A stretch of 64,000 bases of DNA, from contig CALUSL010000007.1 in the NCBI GenBank assembly GCA_944323425.1, positions 1-64,000 on the forward strand, given 5' to 3'. How positions within the stretch are numbered: position 1 is the first letter of the stretch; every line of letters begins with the position of its first letter. The position numbers and the translations under genes are program-made. Below the pieces are notes generated by a model, which saw only the letters and a program-made list of their open reading frames with translations, searched no databases and had not been told where the DNA came from. This stretch comes from Candidatus Gastranaerophilales bacterium (lineage in GTDB: Bacteria > Cyanobacteriota > Vampirovibrionia > Gastranaerophilales > Gastranaerophilaceae). Shown one piece after another: positions 51,798-59,987 of this stretch.

Positions 51798-53410
51798 TAA
51801 TCTTTATCCAGTTTTGATTTGATTTCATCTAGAACGTAAATGTCGAATTTTGTCTGGCTGAGCATATATGTTTCAGCAATCAGCAATGCTGTCGGAACCA
51901 GTGCTGCTACAAGGCTCAGGAACAACCCCTGAAGGTCTCCGCCTATTTCTGTCATAAAGTAGGAAATGTTCATTGAAAACTCAATAAATATTATTGCAAC
52001 TGCTATGGTCAGTGAACGAATTCTTTCCGAGTTGATTCTTCTGACTGCCTGGAGTCCGTATATTGTGACACCGTGGTGTTGGTAGTCGCTGAAGCCGTCA
52101 TTTTTTATTACCTGAGATGCCTGAATTTTCTTGCTGCATAGAAAAGCATTTACAAAAGAGAAAAATGCAAAGATAATCAAAAATGTTGCGAGTACAAGAA
52201 AAACAGGACTGAGACGCAAGCCTGATATTCTTACCCATCCTGCTGCTTCGGGAAAACACATTGCCAGCGTATTTGAAACACCGTAAGCAAGAAATGGCGC
52301 TGTCAGTATACCGATAAGTATTTCTCCGGTTGATTTTAGTTGCAGATTAAATATTTTTTCTTTTATGTAATTTATTTTTGTTGAGCTGAGATTGTTTATA
52401 TATCTTTCAATCCAGAGCTGATATTCTTTTACAATTGCTTCAAAATCCTCACGGTATTCGTATTTGTCGAGTTCTTTTGTCATTTCTGCATTGCTGCTTT
52501 TAAAGTATCCGCAGGCAATTGCGAGTGTTGCCATTACTCCTGTAAACAGAAGTGAGACCAGCGCTGCAAATGCAGCCATTTTATTCATGTTCATATAATA
52601 TATGAGGTTTATTGCATAAAACGCAATTATGAACAGTCCTGATATTATTAGCATAAATTTTTCTGCAATAGCAGAGGCTGCTGAAATTTGTTTTGTAATT
52701 TTGTTTTGAAGATATAGGAAAACTCCCTGTTTTAGGACAAGGCATATACCAAATATCAGTATGGTGAATATAACTAGTGCTTTGATGTTTGTGGGCAAAT
52801 GTAAATAGTTCTTTGATTCCACAATGGAAAGCCCGGTCAGATAGTTCGATACTCCGAATGCACAGATAAAAGCACTGAATAGCATTGCAATATGCAGGAA
52901 AATACCTGTTTTGAAATTCATTGATATTTTATTTTTCAGGTCATTGATAACATATCCGACCTGTTTTATGATTGCCACTCTTGCTTTTTCTATATCTGCT
53001 TTTCTTTTTTCAATTTTAATTCTTGTTGCTGTGTTTACGTTATTTCCGTAAAGCCCCTTCATGTCATCTTCTGTTAAATCTTCCTGCGCAATCATTGATA
53101 CTGTTTTTTGTACAGGTGCTGCTGCCTGTGCCAGTTTTATGCTTATGAATTCATTAGTTCCGTCTATCAATAGCTTGCAAACTTTGTCTATTCTAAGTTT
53201 CTGAACAGGTTGTCCTTTGAATAATACTCTGCTGTTTGAAAATGTGTTTACCAGATTACATACATTTTCAGCCGGATTATACTCAAGTGTAAGAATTAAT
53301 TCAAAGTCCAAATCAAGTTTAAAATCACAGTTGTCTGTTGTTCCGATATTTATTACTTCTTTTTCCTGAAAATGTTTTTCGTTTTTTGATGATGAAATTA
53401 TAACCGGCAT
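51797..53410 (-). CDS. polytopic membrane protein with degenerate FHA-like N-terminus
   Basis: 537 residues. Residues 1-95 resemble a forkhead-associated fold (VINIGTTDNCDFKLDLDFEL..., FSNSRVLFKGQPV, LLIDGTNEFISIKL), but the phosphothreonine-binding Arg and the SxxH motif are absent. About eight membrane helices follow (around 168-195, 206-232, 250-275, 282-305, 365-390, 400-428, 462-485, 492-518), with a charged cytoplasmic loop at 305-362. The last two helices vaguely recall ExbB/TolQ (LFLSLVAALVPTALLIAE). No known family recognised. Between the VWA gene and the TonB-like gene. Confidence 0.65.
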   Translation of the reverse strand: MPVIISSSKNEKHFQEKEVINIGTTDNCDFKLDLDFELILTLEYNPAENVCNLVNTFSNSRVLFKGQPVQKLRIDKVCKLLIDGTNEFISIKLAQAAAPVQKTVSMIAQEDLTEDDMKGLYGNNVNTATRIKIEKRKADIEKARVAIIKQVGYVINDLKNKISMNFKTGIFLHIAMLFSAFICAFGVSNYLTGLSIVESKNYLHLPTNIKALVIFTILIFGICLVLKQGVFLYLQNKITKQISAASAIAEKFMLIISGLFIIAFYAINLIYYMNMNKMAAFAALVSLLFTGVMATLAIACGYFKSSNAEMTKELDKYEYREDFEAIVKEYQLWIERYINNLSSTKINYIKEKIFNLQLKSTGEILIGILTAPFLAYGVSNTLAMCFPEAAGWVRISGLRLSPVFLVLATFLIIFAFFSFVNAFLCSKKIQASQVIKNDGFSDYQHHGVTIYGLQAVRRINSERIRSLTIAVAIIFIEFSMNISYFMTEIGGDLQGLFLSLVAALVPTALLIAETYMLSQTKFDIYVLDEIKSKLDKD

Positions 53411-53423
53411 ATTATTTTACCTC

Positions 53424-54122
53424 TTATCTTCCAATTGCTTTTAAAAACTCTCTTGATGCCCTGTCTGCATTTTGGGCAGGCGAGACAATAAGCTTTTTCT
53501 CACCCAGTACAGGTGTAAGTTTCTCTTTTACTAAATCCAGTTTTTCCGGATGCGCATATACAAACATCATTGCTATATCCGGTGCATATTTTTTTACTGC
53601 AGAAACATTATCGGGCAATGTACTCCAGTTTATTTGTTTTGAAACATTGCCTTCGTTTTCAAGATCGCCTATGACTACAACAGCAGGCGTGTAACCCTCT
53701 TTTTTCATTGTAAGACAGTGTGCGAATGCTTTTTTTATTGCTTCACCGTAAGCGGTTCCGTATTCTTCCGGATTGTATCGGGTAAAAGCTTCCATTGCCT
53801 TTTGTATTCCACTGTTGTTATGCGGTGTTCCTTCGTATATTAGGTATGAATTTTCTGATACTTTAAGTATTTTAATCTTATCTTCCGGATCAAGAAGGGA
53901 ACAAAGTTGTTTTAAATATTTTTTCTGCTCTGTGAGTTCTTCCTGATTCGAGGCAGAAGAATCAACCACAAAAATAACTGCAGACGGTTTGAATTCATCT
54001 ATTTTTATACTTTTTATTCCTTTATAGAGGAGTTTTGTAACTATTGAAAGTATAAGAATAATTATTCCTAATATTATGATTTTTCTGTTTAACTTCACAC
54101 CTTTTCCCTCGATAATTTTCAC
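53424..54122 (-). CDS. membrane-anchored von Willebrand A domain protein
   Basis: 232 residues: an N-terminal membrane helix (IIILGIIILILSIVTKLL, about 14-31) and a VWA domain. The MIDAS metal site is complete: VDSSAS (DxSxS, about 53-57), a Thr in YGTAYGEAI, and VVVIGDLEN. VWA domains bind protein partners through the metal ion. First gene of the cluster with the FHA-like polytopic protein (13-base gap) and two TonB-like proteins. It resembles BatA/BatB-type single-pass VWA proteins in layout, without the rest of a Bat operon or a MoxR ATPase. Confidence 0.8.
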   Translation of the reverse strand: MKIIEGKGVKLNRKIIILGIIILILSIVTKLLYKGIKSIKIDEFKPSAVIFVVDSSASNQEELTEQKKYLKQLCSLLDPEDKIKILKVSENSYLIYEGTPHNNSGIQKAMEAFTRYNPEEYGTAYGEAIKKAFAHCLTMKKEGYTPAVVVIGDLENEGNVSKQINWSTLPDNVSAVKKYAPDIAMMFVYAHPEKLDLVKEKLTPVLGEKKLIVSPAQNADRASREFLKAIGR

Positions 54123-54196
54123 TAATTTTTGTTCAGTATATCACAAATCGGGGTTCATTTGATATAACGAAACAGAAAAGTAAAAGTTCACATAAT

Positions 54197-54820
54197 TTAT
54201 TCAAAATCTTTGCAGGCAAATTGAACAAAACTTGCTATCAAATTTTCGTTCCAGACTTTAATGTGAGGTGGAACTTTTAGCACTGCAGGTGTGAAATTCC
54301 AGATATATTTTATTTTAGATGATTGTATTATATAATCTGCAACCTGCTGGGCAAACTGTCTGGGGACAGTTAGTATTGCTATTTCCACATTCAGCCTTTC
54401 CGCAAGATTCGGTAGCTTTGATATGTGGAAAATTTGTTTGTTGTTTACTTGAATATCGATTTTGTGAGGATCGTTGTCAAAGAGGGCAAGTATATTGAGC
54501 CCGTAACTATTAAAGTTATCATATTTAGCAAGCGCAAGTCCGAGGTGTCCTGCTCCGACAATAAAAGCATCTTTTACTGTCGCAAAACCTAGTGTTTTTT
54601 CTATTGAATCCTTTAACTCGGATACAAGATATCCAACTCTGCATTTTCCCGCATTGTTTAACAGTTTGAAGTCTTTTCTTACCTGAGAGTCATCGATTCC
54701 GAGTCTTTGTGCAATCTGGGGACTGGAAATCGATTCAATGCCCTCTTCCATATACTCTGCAAGAATACTATGGTATAATGTAAGACGATTAGATACTTTT
54801 TCAGGAATATTTTTACTCAT
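54197..54820 (-). CDS. rex: redox-sensing transcriptional repressor Rex
   Basis: 207 residues from ATG 54820 (GAGGA upstream). An N-terminal winged helix (VSNRLTLYHSILAEYMEEGIESISSPQIAQRLGIDDSQVRKDFKLL) is followed by a Rossmann domain with FIVGAGHLGLALAKYDNF for NADH/NAD binding. The C-terminal swapped helix is WNENLIASFVQFACKDF. Rex represses fermentation and hydrogenase genes when NADH is low relative to NAD. It is divergent from the hydrogenase operon, its likely target. Confidence 0.94.
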   Translation of the reverse strand: MSKNIPEKVSNRLTLYHSILAEYMEEGIESISSPQIAQRLGIDDSQVRKDFKLLNNAGKCRVGYLVSELKDSIEKTLGFATVKDAFIVGAGHLGLALAKYDNFNSYGLNILALFDNDPHKIDIQVNNKQIFHISKLPNLAERLNVEIAILTVPRQFAQQVADYIIQSSKIKYIWNFTPAVLKVPPHIKVWNENLIASFVQFACKDFE

Positions 54821-54887
54821 AAAATCCTCACTAATAAATATGAGTATAAAACAAATAAAGAAAAAAATCACGATTTAAAATCACAAT

Positions 54888-54909
54888 TTTGTGGAATAAT
54901 GACAAAATA
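54888..54909. promoter_or_regulatory. candidate Rex operator
   Basis: ttttgt and acaaaa form perfect 6-base arms with a 9-base centre (ggaataatg). The outer TTGT...ACAA matches the usual Rex box edges, though the inner bases do not. It lies upstream of the hydrogenase promoter and near the rex start. Confidence 0.35.
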
Positions 54910-54931
54910 GCGGTTAGTAATAATCTAAAAC

Positions 54932-54960
54932 TTGAATAATCCAAATATATGCATTAAAAT
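54932..54960 (+). promoter_or_regulatory. candidate promoter of the hydrogenase operon
   Basis: TTGAAT (54932-54937) and TAAAAT (54955-54960) with an exact 17-base spacer. The first gene starts 42 bases further, with GAGGAAAAG before its ATG. Confidence 0.5.
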
Positions 54961-55001
54961 TTTAAAGGGTAATCATTCTAACTAAGTAACGAGGAAAAGA
55001 A

Positions 55002-55262
55002 ATGACACAGAACGAAAAAATCACTATTAAAGTATGTATGGGCAGCTCATGTTATGCAAGAGGAAATGCAGCTAACCTTGAATTCATAGAAAATTTCATA
55101 AAAGAACATCATCTCGAAGCTAATATGGAAATATTTGGCGGAAGATGTGAAAACAGATGCGCCGAAGGACCAAATGTTATTATAAACGGTGAATTGTGCA
55201 AGTGTGCTTCAAAAGAAAATCTTGAGAAAGTTTTGAGCAAATACATTACACAACAAGTATAA
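55002..55262 (+). CDS. thioredoxin-like [2Fe-2S] ferredoxin
   Basis: 86 residues. Four Cys in two pairs, CMGSSC and CENRC, are the [2Fe-2S] ligands of NuoE/HydC-like small ferredoxins. VCMGSSCYARGNAANLEFIENFI is typical. It is first in the hydrogenase operon, 11 bases before the sensory hydrogenase gene, and probably carries electrons to or from it. It is paralogous to the protein at 58209. Confidence 0.88.
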   Translation: MTQNEKITIKVCMGSSCYARGNAANLEFIENFIKEHHLEANMEIFGGRCENRCAEGPNVIINGELCKCASKENLEKVLSKYITQQV

Positions 55263-55273
55263 CAGAGGTCTGA

Positions 55274-56995
55274 ATGAATAATCTGTATCCTATTTATACT
55301 CTGCAAAATGAGTGTGTTGACTGCTACAAATGTGTACGTGAATGCAGCATGAAGGCTATAAAAATAGAAAACGGGCATGCATCTGTCATTCCTGAACGCT
55401 GTATTGCCTGCGGACACTGCGTTACTATTTGTCCTTCACATGCAAAGCAGATAAGAAACGATATAACAAAGGCAAGAGCTGTACTGACAGCAAAAGAAAA
55501 TGTCTATGTATCTCTAGCGCCAAGCTGGGCTGGTTTTTTTGATTGTGATTCTAAAACAATAATTACAGCATTGAAAAAACTGGGTTTTTCCGGAATTTCA
55601 GAAACCGCAATAGGGGCTCAGGAAGTGTCTATTGCTGTTACAAAAATCCTTGAGAAACGTGAAAATAAAGTACATATTTCAAGTGCCTGTCCGGCTATTG
55701 TTGATTATGTAAGAATTTATATGCCCGAGTTTGCTCACTGTATTACTCCGATTGCTTCACCGGCTTTAACACACGCAAAATTTTTGAAAAAAACATACGG
55801 CGAGAATATAGGCGTTATATTCATCGGTCCTTGTATTGCAAAGAAAAACGAATCGGATCACAATCCTGATTTGATAGATGTTTCTCTGACGTTTAAAGAA
55901 CTGATGGAATGGTTTGCACAGGATGGTATTGACCTTAATACAGTGGATGTTGAGGATGACGCTGTTTTTGTTCCTGAAAAGGCTTTTGAGGGAGCGTATT
56001 ATCCCATTGAAGGCGGCATGAATAAAACTTTGCGGCTTTCCGGATGCGCAAAAGATATTCAGCTTGTCAGCGTAAGTTCTATAAATACCTTCAGGGCATC
56101 TCTTGAAAACATGGACTTGAGCAAAATTGACCGCCCGATATTTGTAGAAGCACTTGCATGTGACGGCGGCTGCGCAAACGGTCCTGCAAAAATATCGGCA
56201 AAAGCCGGTGTGCTTACAATGTCTGATATTTTAAGACATATAAAACTAAGAGACCACGTGCCGTCAGAACCGGATGTTGTTGTTGAAAAGGTTTACGATG
56301 AGAGACCGATAAAACGTCCGAAACATACAGTTGAAGAAATTCTTGCGGCAATGGCGAGTATCGGTAAGCACAGCATAGAAGATGAATTAAATTGCGGCGG
56401 GTGCGGATATGATACCTGCAGACAACTTGCGGAAGCCTTATTAAACGGAGATGCCGAGCCTTCAATGTGTGTCTCTTATATGAGAAAATTGGCAATTAGA
56501 AAAGCCAGTGCAATGCTCAGATGTATGCCTTCTGCAATAGTTATGGCTGATGCAAGTTTGAATATTATAGAGGCAAATGAAGCTTTCGTAAAAATGTTTG
56601 CATCTGACCTGTATGAAATATTCAAAAGCAGACCGGAAGGACTCTCTGGAAGCGCTCTCGATAGAATAATTCCGTTTGCTAATTTGTTTACTCATACATT
56701 AAAAACGGGAAAAGATATACATAAAGAAAGATATCCGGTTGACGGAAAACTCTATGATATAACTATTTTCGGTATTGAGCCTAATAAAATTGTCGGTGCT
56801 GTAATAACTGATGTTACCAAATCCGAAATGAAAAGAGAACAAATTGCTAAAAAGGCACACGAGGTTATCGCTAAAAACGTAGCTACAGTGCAAAATATTG
56901 CTTGTCTGCTTGGCGAACACATGGTTGATACAGAACTGTTGCTAAGCCAGATAGCTGAAGGTTATGAAGAGACTGCGCCGGAAGAAAAGGAATAG
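55274..56995 (+). CDS. sensory-type [FeFe] hydrogenase with PAS domain (group C, HydS-like)
   Basis: 573 residues. Two [4Fe-4S] motifs (CVDCYKCVREC at 14-24, CIACGHCVTIC at 43-53), an H-cluster domain (about 75-330), a Cys-rich FeS domain (CGGCGYDTC, 374-382) and a PAS domain (about 413-525). H-cluster motifs: SSACPAIV (Cys139), IGPCIAKK (Cys187) and ALACDGGCANGP (Cys296, Cys300). The proton-relay Cys of catalytic enzymes is Ala138, and the other motif changes match group C enzymes thought to sense hydrogen. It is followed by a SpoIIE phosphatase, a known signal-output pairing. Confidence 0.9.
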   Translation: MNNLYPIYTLQNECVDCYKCVRECSMKAIKIENGHASVIPERCIACGHCVTICPSHAKQIRNDITKARAVLTAKENVYVSLAPSWAGFFDCDSKTIITALKKLGFSGISETAIGAQEVSIAVTKILEKRENKVHISSACPAIVDYVRIYMPEFAHCITPIASPALTHAKFLKKTYGENIGVIFIGPCIAKKNESDHNPDLIDVSLTFKELMEWFAQDGIDLNTVDVEDDAVFVPEKAFEGAYYPIEGGMNKTLRLSGCAKDIQLVSVSSINTFRASLENMDLSKIDRPIFVEALACDGGCANGPAKISAKAGVLTMSDILRHIKLRDHVPSEPDVVVEKVYDERPIKRPKHTVEEILAAMASIGKHSIEDELNCGGCGYDTCRQLAEALLNGDAEPSMCVSYMRKLAIRKASAMLRCMPSAIVMADASLNIIEANEAFVKMFASDLYEIFKSRPEGLSGSALDRIIPFANLFTHTLKTGKDIHKERYPVDGKLYDITIFGIEPNKIVGAVITDVTKSEMKREQIAKKAHEVIAKNVATVQNIACLLGEHMVDTELLLSQIAEGYEETAPEEKE

Positions 56996-56998
56996 CCT

Positions 56999-58171
56999 AT
57001 GATTGATGATTCTTTTTTCATTGATATAGACTGCGTTCAGGAAAAAAAGTACGGTCAAAATACATTCGGTGACTGTTTTATGTCAAAACGATACCCCGAT
57101 GAGGGCAGAGTTATTGCTGTTCTGTCTGATGGACTCGGCAGCGGGATAAAAGCGAATATTCTTGCCAATATGACGGCAACAATGATTCTGAAATTCATTG
57201 CTGCAGGTCGAGACCTGACAAAAGCGACCGAAGTTATTATGAATACTCTTCCTATCTGTCAGGTGAGAAAGATAAGCTATTCTACATTTTCAGTAATTGA
57301 TTGTGATGACAGCGGGGTTGTAAGAATTGTGGAAGAAGGTAATCCTGATTTTATACATATGAGAAACGGCGAGGTTGTAGAGCATGAGCCGGAAATCAGA
57401 ACCTCCAAAAAATTTACAAACCGCCATATGCATCTGTATAAAATCAAACTTGAACCGGAAGACAGACTTATTTTTTGCTCTGACGGTGTGACTCAGGCGG
57501 GTCTCGGAACGCAGGAGTATCATCTTGGTTGGAGACGCGAGGGGTTAATAAACTTTTTAAAAGATGAGCTGAATACGGACAAAACTGTTTCCAGCAGACA
57601 TCTTGCCCGTTTAATTGTGAAAGAAGCACAGAGAAAAGAACCGGGCAGGCTAGCAAAAGATGATATCTCTGCGGCTGTTCTATATTTTAGAAAACCGAGA
57701 AAATTATTGGTGTTTACCGGACCTCCTTATCATGCTGAACGTGATGAAGAGTATGCTGCAATTTTTAACGATTTCTCCGGCAAGAAGGCTATCTGCGGCG
57801 GAACGACGGCTAATTTACTTGCACGTTGTTTGAACAAAACTATTACAACAGAAAGACCGCGTCCGGGAGCACTTCCTGCGTGTTCTCATATTGAGGGTGT
57901 GGATCTTGTTACCGAAGGTATTTTGACATTGACAAAGGCTTTGGAGTATCTTAATGATGGGGGACGTATTCCTGATGACCCCGCCGGCAAATTGGTAGAA
58001 TTGTTGCTGGATTCTGATTGTATAGATTTTATGGTTGGAACAAGGCTTAATGAAGCTCACTATGATCCGTTATTGCCAATACAGTTAGAAATTCGTAAAA
58101 ATGTTGTAAAACAACTGGAAAAAATTTTATCAGAAAGGTATATTAAAAAGGTACACCTGCAATTCATATAA
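56999..58171 (+). CDS. SpoIIE-type serine phosphatase with extra C-terminal domain
   Basis: 390 residues. Residues 1 to about 232 are a PP2C-like SpoIIE domain with all metal-site acids: GDCF (Asp25), LSDGLGSG (Asp44), CSDGVTQAG (Asp162) and KDDISAAV (Asp221, Asp222). Residues about 236-390 (LLVFTGPPYHAERDEEYAAIF, AICGGTTANLLARCLN, GVDLVTEGILTLTKAL) form a second domain I do not recognise. Three bases after the sensory hydrogenase, so it is the predicted output, dephosphorylating an unknown target when hydrogen is sensed. Confidence 0.9.
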   Translation: MIDDSFFIDIDCVQEKKYGQNTFGDCFMSKRYPDEGRVIAVLSDGLGSGIKANILANMTATMILKFIAAGRDLTKATEVIMNTLPICQVRKISYSTFSVIDCDDSGVVRIVEEGNPDFIHMRNGEVVEHEPEIRTSKKFTNRHMHLYKIKLEPEDRLIFCSDGVTQAGLGTQEYHLGWRREGLINFLKDELNTDKTVSSRHLARLIVKEAQRKEPGRLAKDDISAAVLYFRKPRKLLVFTGPPYHAERDEEYAAIFNDFSGKKAICGGTTANLLARCLNKTITTERPRPGALPACSHIEGVDLVTEGILTLTKALEYLNDGGRIPDDPAGKLVELLLDSDCIDFMVGTRLNEAHYDPLLPIQLEIRKNVVKQLEKILSERYIKKVHLQFI

Positions 58172-58208
58172 ATTTTTATACGCTGTACATTTAGATTAAG
58201 GAGAAGAA

Positions 58209-58475
58209 ATGGAAGAATCCGGCAAAAAGATTGAAATAGAAATATGTCTGGGCACAACATGCTTTGTAATGGGAGCATCAAAGCTTCAGGAATTGGAGAC
58301 TTTGATTCCGCCTAAATACAGAAGCCTTGTTGATGTAAAAGCAAATACATGTATGGATTTATGCAAAAATGCTACATACATGAAAGCTCCGTTTGTAAAG
58401 GTTGACGGAGAATTAATAACTGAAGCGAATGTTGAGAAAGTATTAAATGTATTAGAAAGAAAGATAAATGGATAA
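58209..58475 (+). CDS. thioredoxin-like [2Fe-2S] ferredoxin
   Basis: 88 residues with CLGTTC and CMDLC as cluster ligands, similar to the protein at 55002 but clearly diverged. AAGGAG lies before the ATG. It overlaps the catalytic hydrogenase gene by 8 bases, so it is probably that enzyme's electron-transfer partner. Confidence 0.88.
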   Translation: MEESGKKIEIEICLGTTCFVMGASKLQELETLIPPKYRSLVDVKANTCMDLCKNATYMKAPFVKVDGELITEANVEKVLNVLERKING

Positions 58476-59922
58476 TCAAAGTAACACCACTCACCTGAAA
58501 CGTGAAGTGCTCGTCAGATTGATTAGAGCCTTCCTTGATAATGATTTAAAAAGAACGGTAGATATTATACCTTTTGAAATGCGTCCGAAATATGCGGACA
58601 ATCCCTACAGATGCTGTATTCATAAGGAGCGTGCAATATTGAGACAGCGCGCAATTGCTTCTCTCGGTCACAGCGTTGAGGCTGATGATGAGATGACGCC
58701 ATTATCTGAATATGCACAAAAAGCTGTAGAAAGAGAAAAACCGGATGAAAATATATTAACGGTTGTTGAAACGGCTTGCAAGGGCTGTGTTCCAAGCCGT
58801 GTATATGTTACGGATTTATGTCAGGGCTGCGTAGCAAGACCATGCCAGTCTGCTTGTAGTTTTGGTGCCATTTCAATCAAAGATGGAAAATCTGTAATAG
58901 ATGGAGAAAAATGTAAAAACTGTACAAAATGTATGCAGGTTTGTCCGTACAGCGCAATTGTAAAAATTAAAGTGCCTTGTGAAGATGCTTGTCCGGTAAA
59001 TGCAATTACTAAAAATGAATACGGACATGCTGAAATCGACTTTGAAAAATGTATTAGCTGCGGTGCTTGCGTAGGTGCTTGCCCGTTTGCTGCAGTACAT
59101 GAAAAAAGTCAGATGTTCGATATATTAAAAGAAATGAAAAAGGGCAAAAAGCTTGTTGCGATGCTGGCACCGGCTGTTGTCGGACAACTTCCCGTATCTA
59201 TTAACAAAATAGCTCAGGGGTTAATAGACGCCGGTTTCTCTGAAGTTGTTGAAGTAGCAGAGGGTGCTGATATTACAGCAAGAACAGAAGCGGAAGATTT
59301 TCATGAACGTATGGAACGCGGTGATGAATTTATGACTACATCGTGCTGCGCAGCATATAACCAGCTTGTTGAAAAACATGTTCCTGAACTTAAACCTTTC
59401 CGCTCTGAAACAAGAACGCCTATGTACTATACAGCAGAACTTGTTAAGAAAAAAGATCCGAATGCGGTTACTGTGTTTATCGGACCGTGTGTTGCGAAAA
59501 GAAAAGAAGCTCAGACTGACGGAGTTACTGATTTTGTCATGAACTTTGAAGAAATGGGTGCATTGTTTGTCGCAAAGAATATAGAACTTGCGCAGTGTAA
59601 GGACTATGAATTTGCGCACGAAGCTTCTAAAGAGGGTAGAAACTTTGCGGTAACAGGCGGCGTTGCAGAGTCTGTTAAGGTTGCCAGCAAGGATTTTGAA
59701 GAAATATTCCCGACCAGCGTTGACGGTTTAAATTCAAAAGCTGTCCGTGAAATGAAGTCCTGGGCTAAAAACGGTCAATGTCCAAACGGCAATCTTGTTG
59801 AAGTAATGGCTTGCCCCGGCGGATGCGTTGGCGGTTCTGCATGCTTGAATAATAAACGTATCACTACCAAAAAGGTTAAAGAATACGCTGAAGCAAGCAA
59901 ATGCATAAATGATTTACCTTAA
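58468..59922 (+). CDS. [FeFe] hydrogenase, catalytic type (group B-like)
   Basis: 484 residues. The N-terminal 105 residues are atypical. Cys clusters at 104-130, then ferredoxin motifs (CKNCTKCMQVC at 149-159, CISCGACVGAC at 195-205) precede the H-cluster domain. Motifs: TTSCCAAY (290-297, Cys293 as proton relay kept, Cys294 ligand), IGPCVAKRKEA (Cys341) and VMACPGGCVGG (Cys449, Cys453). It should produce or oxidise hydrogen with ferredoxin. The Pro usual after the Cys pair is Ala. No HydE, HydF or HydG maturation gene is in the window. Last gene of the operon. Confidence 0.9.
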   Translation: MDNQSNTTHLKREVLVRLIRAFLDNDLKRTVDIIPFEMRPKYADNPYRCCIHKERAILRQRAIASLGHSVEADDEMTPLSEYAQKAVEREKPDENILTVVETACKGCVPSRVYVTDLCQGCVARPCQSACSFGAISIKDGKSVIDGEKCKNCTKCMQVCPYSAIVKIKVPCEDACPVNAITKNEYGHAEIDFEKCISCGACVGACPFAAVHEKSQMFDILKEMKKGKKLVAMLAPAVVGQLPVSINKIAQGLIDAGFSEVVEVAEGADITARTEAEDFHERMERGDEFMTTSCCAAYNQLVEKHVPELKPFRSETRTPMYYTAELVKKKDPNAVTVFIGPCVAKRKEAQTDGVTDFVMNFEEMGALFVAKNIELAQCKDYEFAHEASKEGRNFAVTGGVAESVKVASKDFEEIFPTSVDGLNSKAVREMKSWAKNGQCPNGNLVEVMACPGGCVGGSACLNNKRITTKKVKEYAEASKCINDLP

Positions 59923-59951
59923 CGTAAATCAAAAATAAACGGTTATAAAAA

Positions 59952-59987
59952 GCGACCCTGCTATTATTTTGCAAGGGTCGTTTTTTT
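59952..59987. terminator. terminator of the hydrogenase operon
   Basis: cgaccctgc pairs with gcaagggtcg (one bulged A) around a tattatttt loop, followed by TTTTTTT on the plus strand. Located 30 bases past the hydrogenase stop and at the 3' end of the convergent reductase gene, so it may act both ways. Confidence 0.85.
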
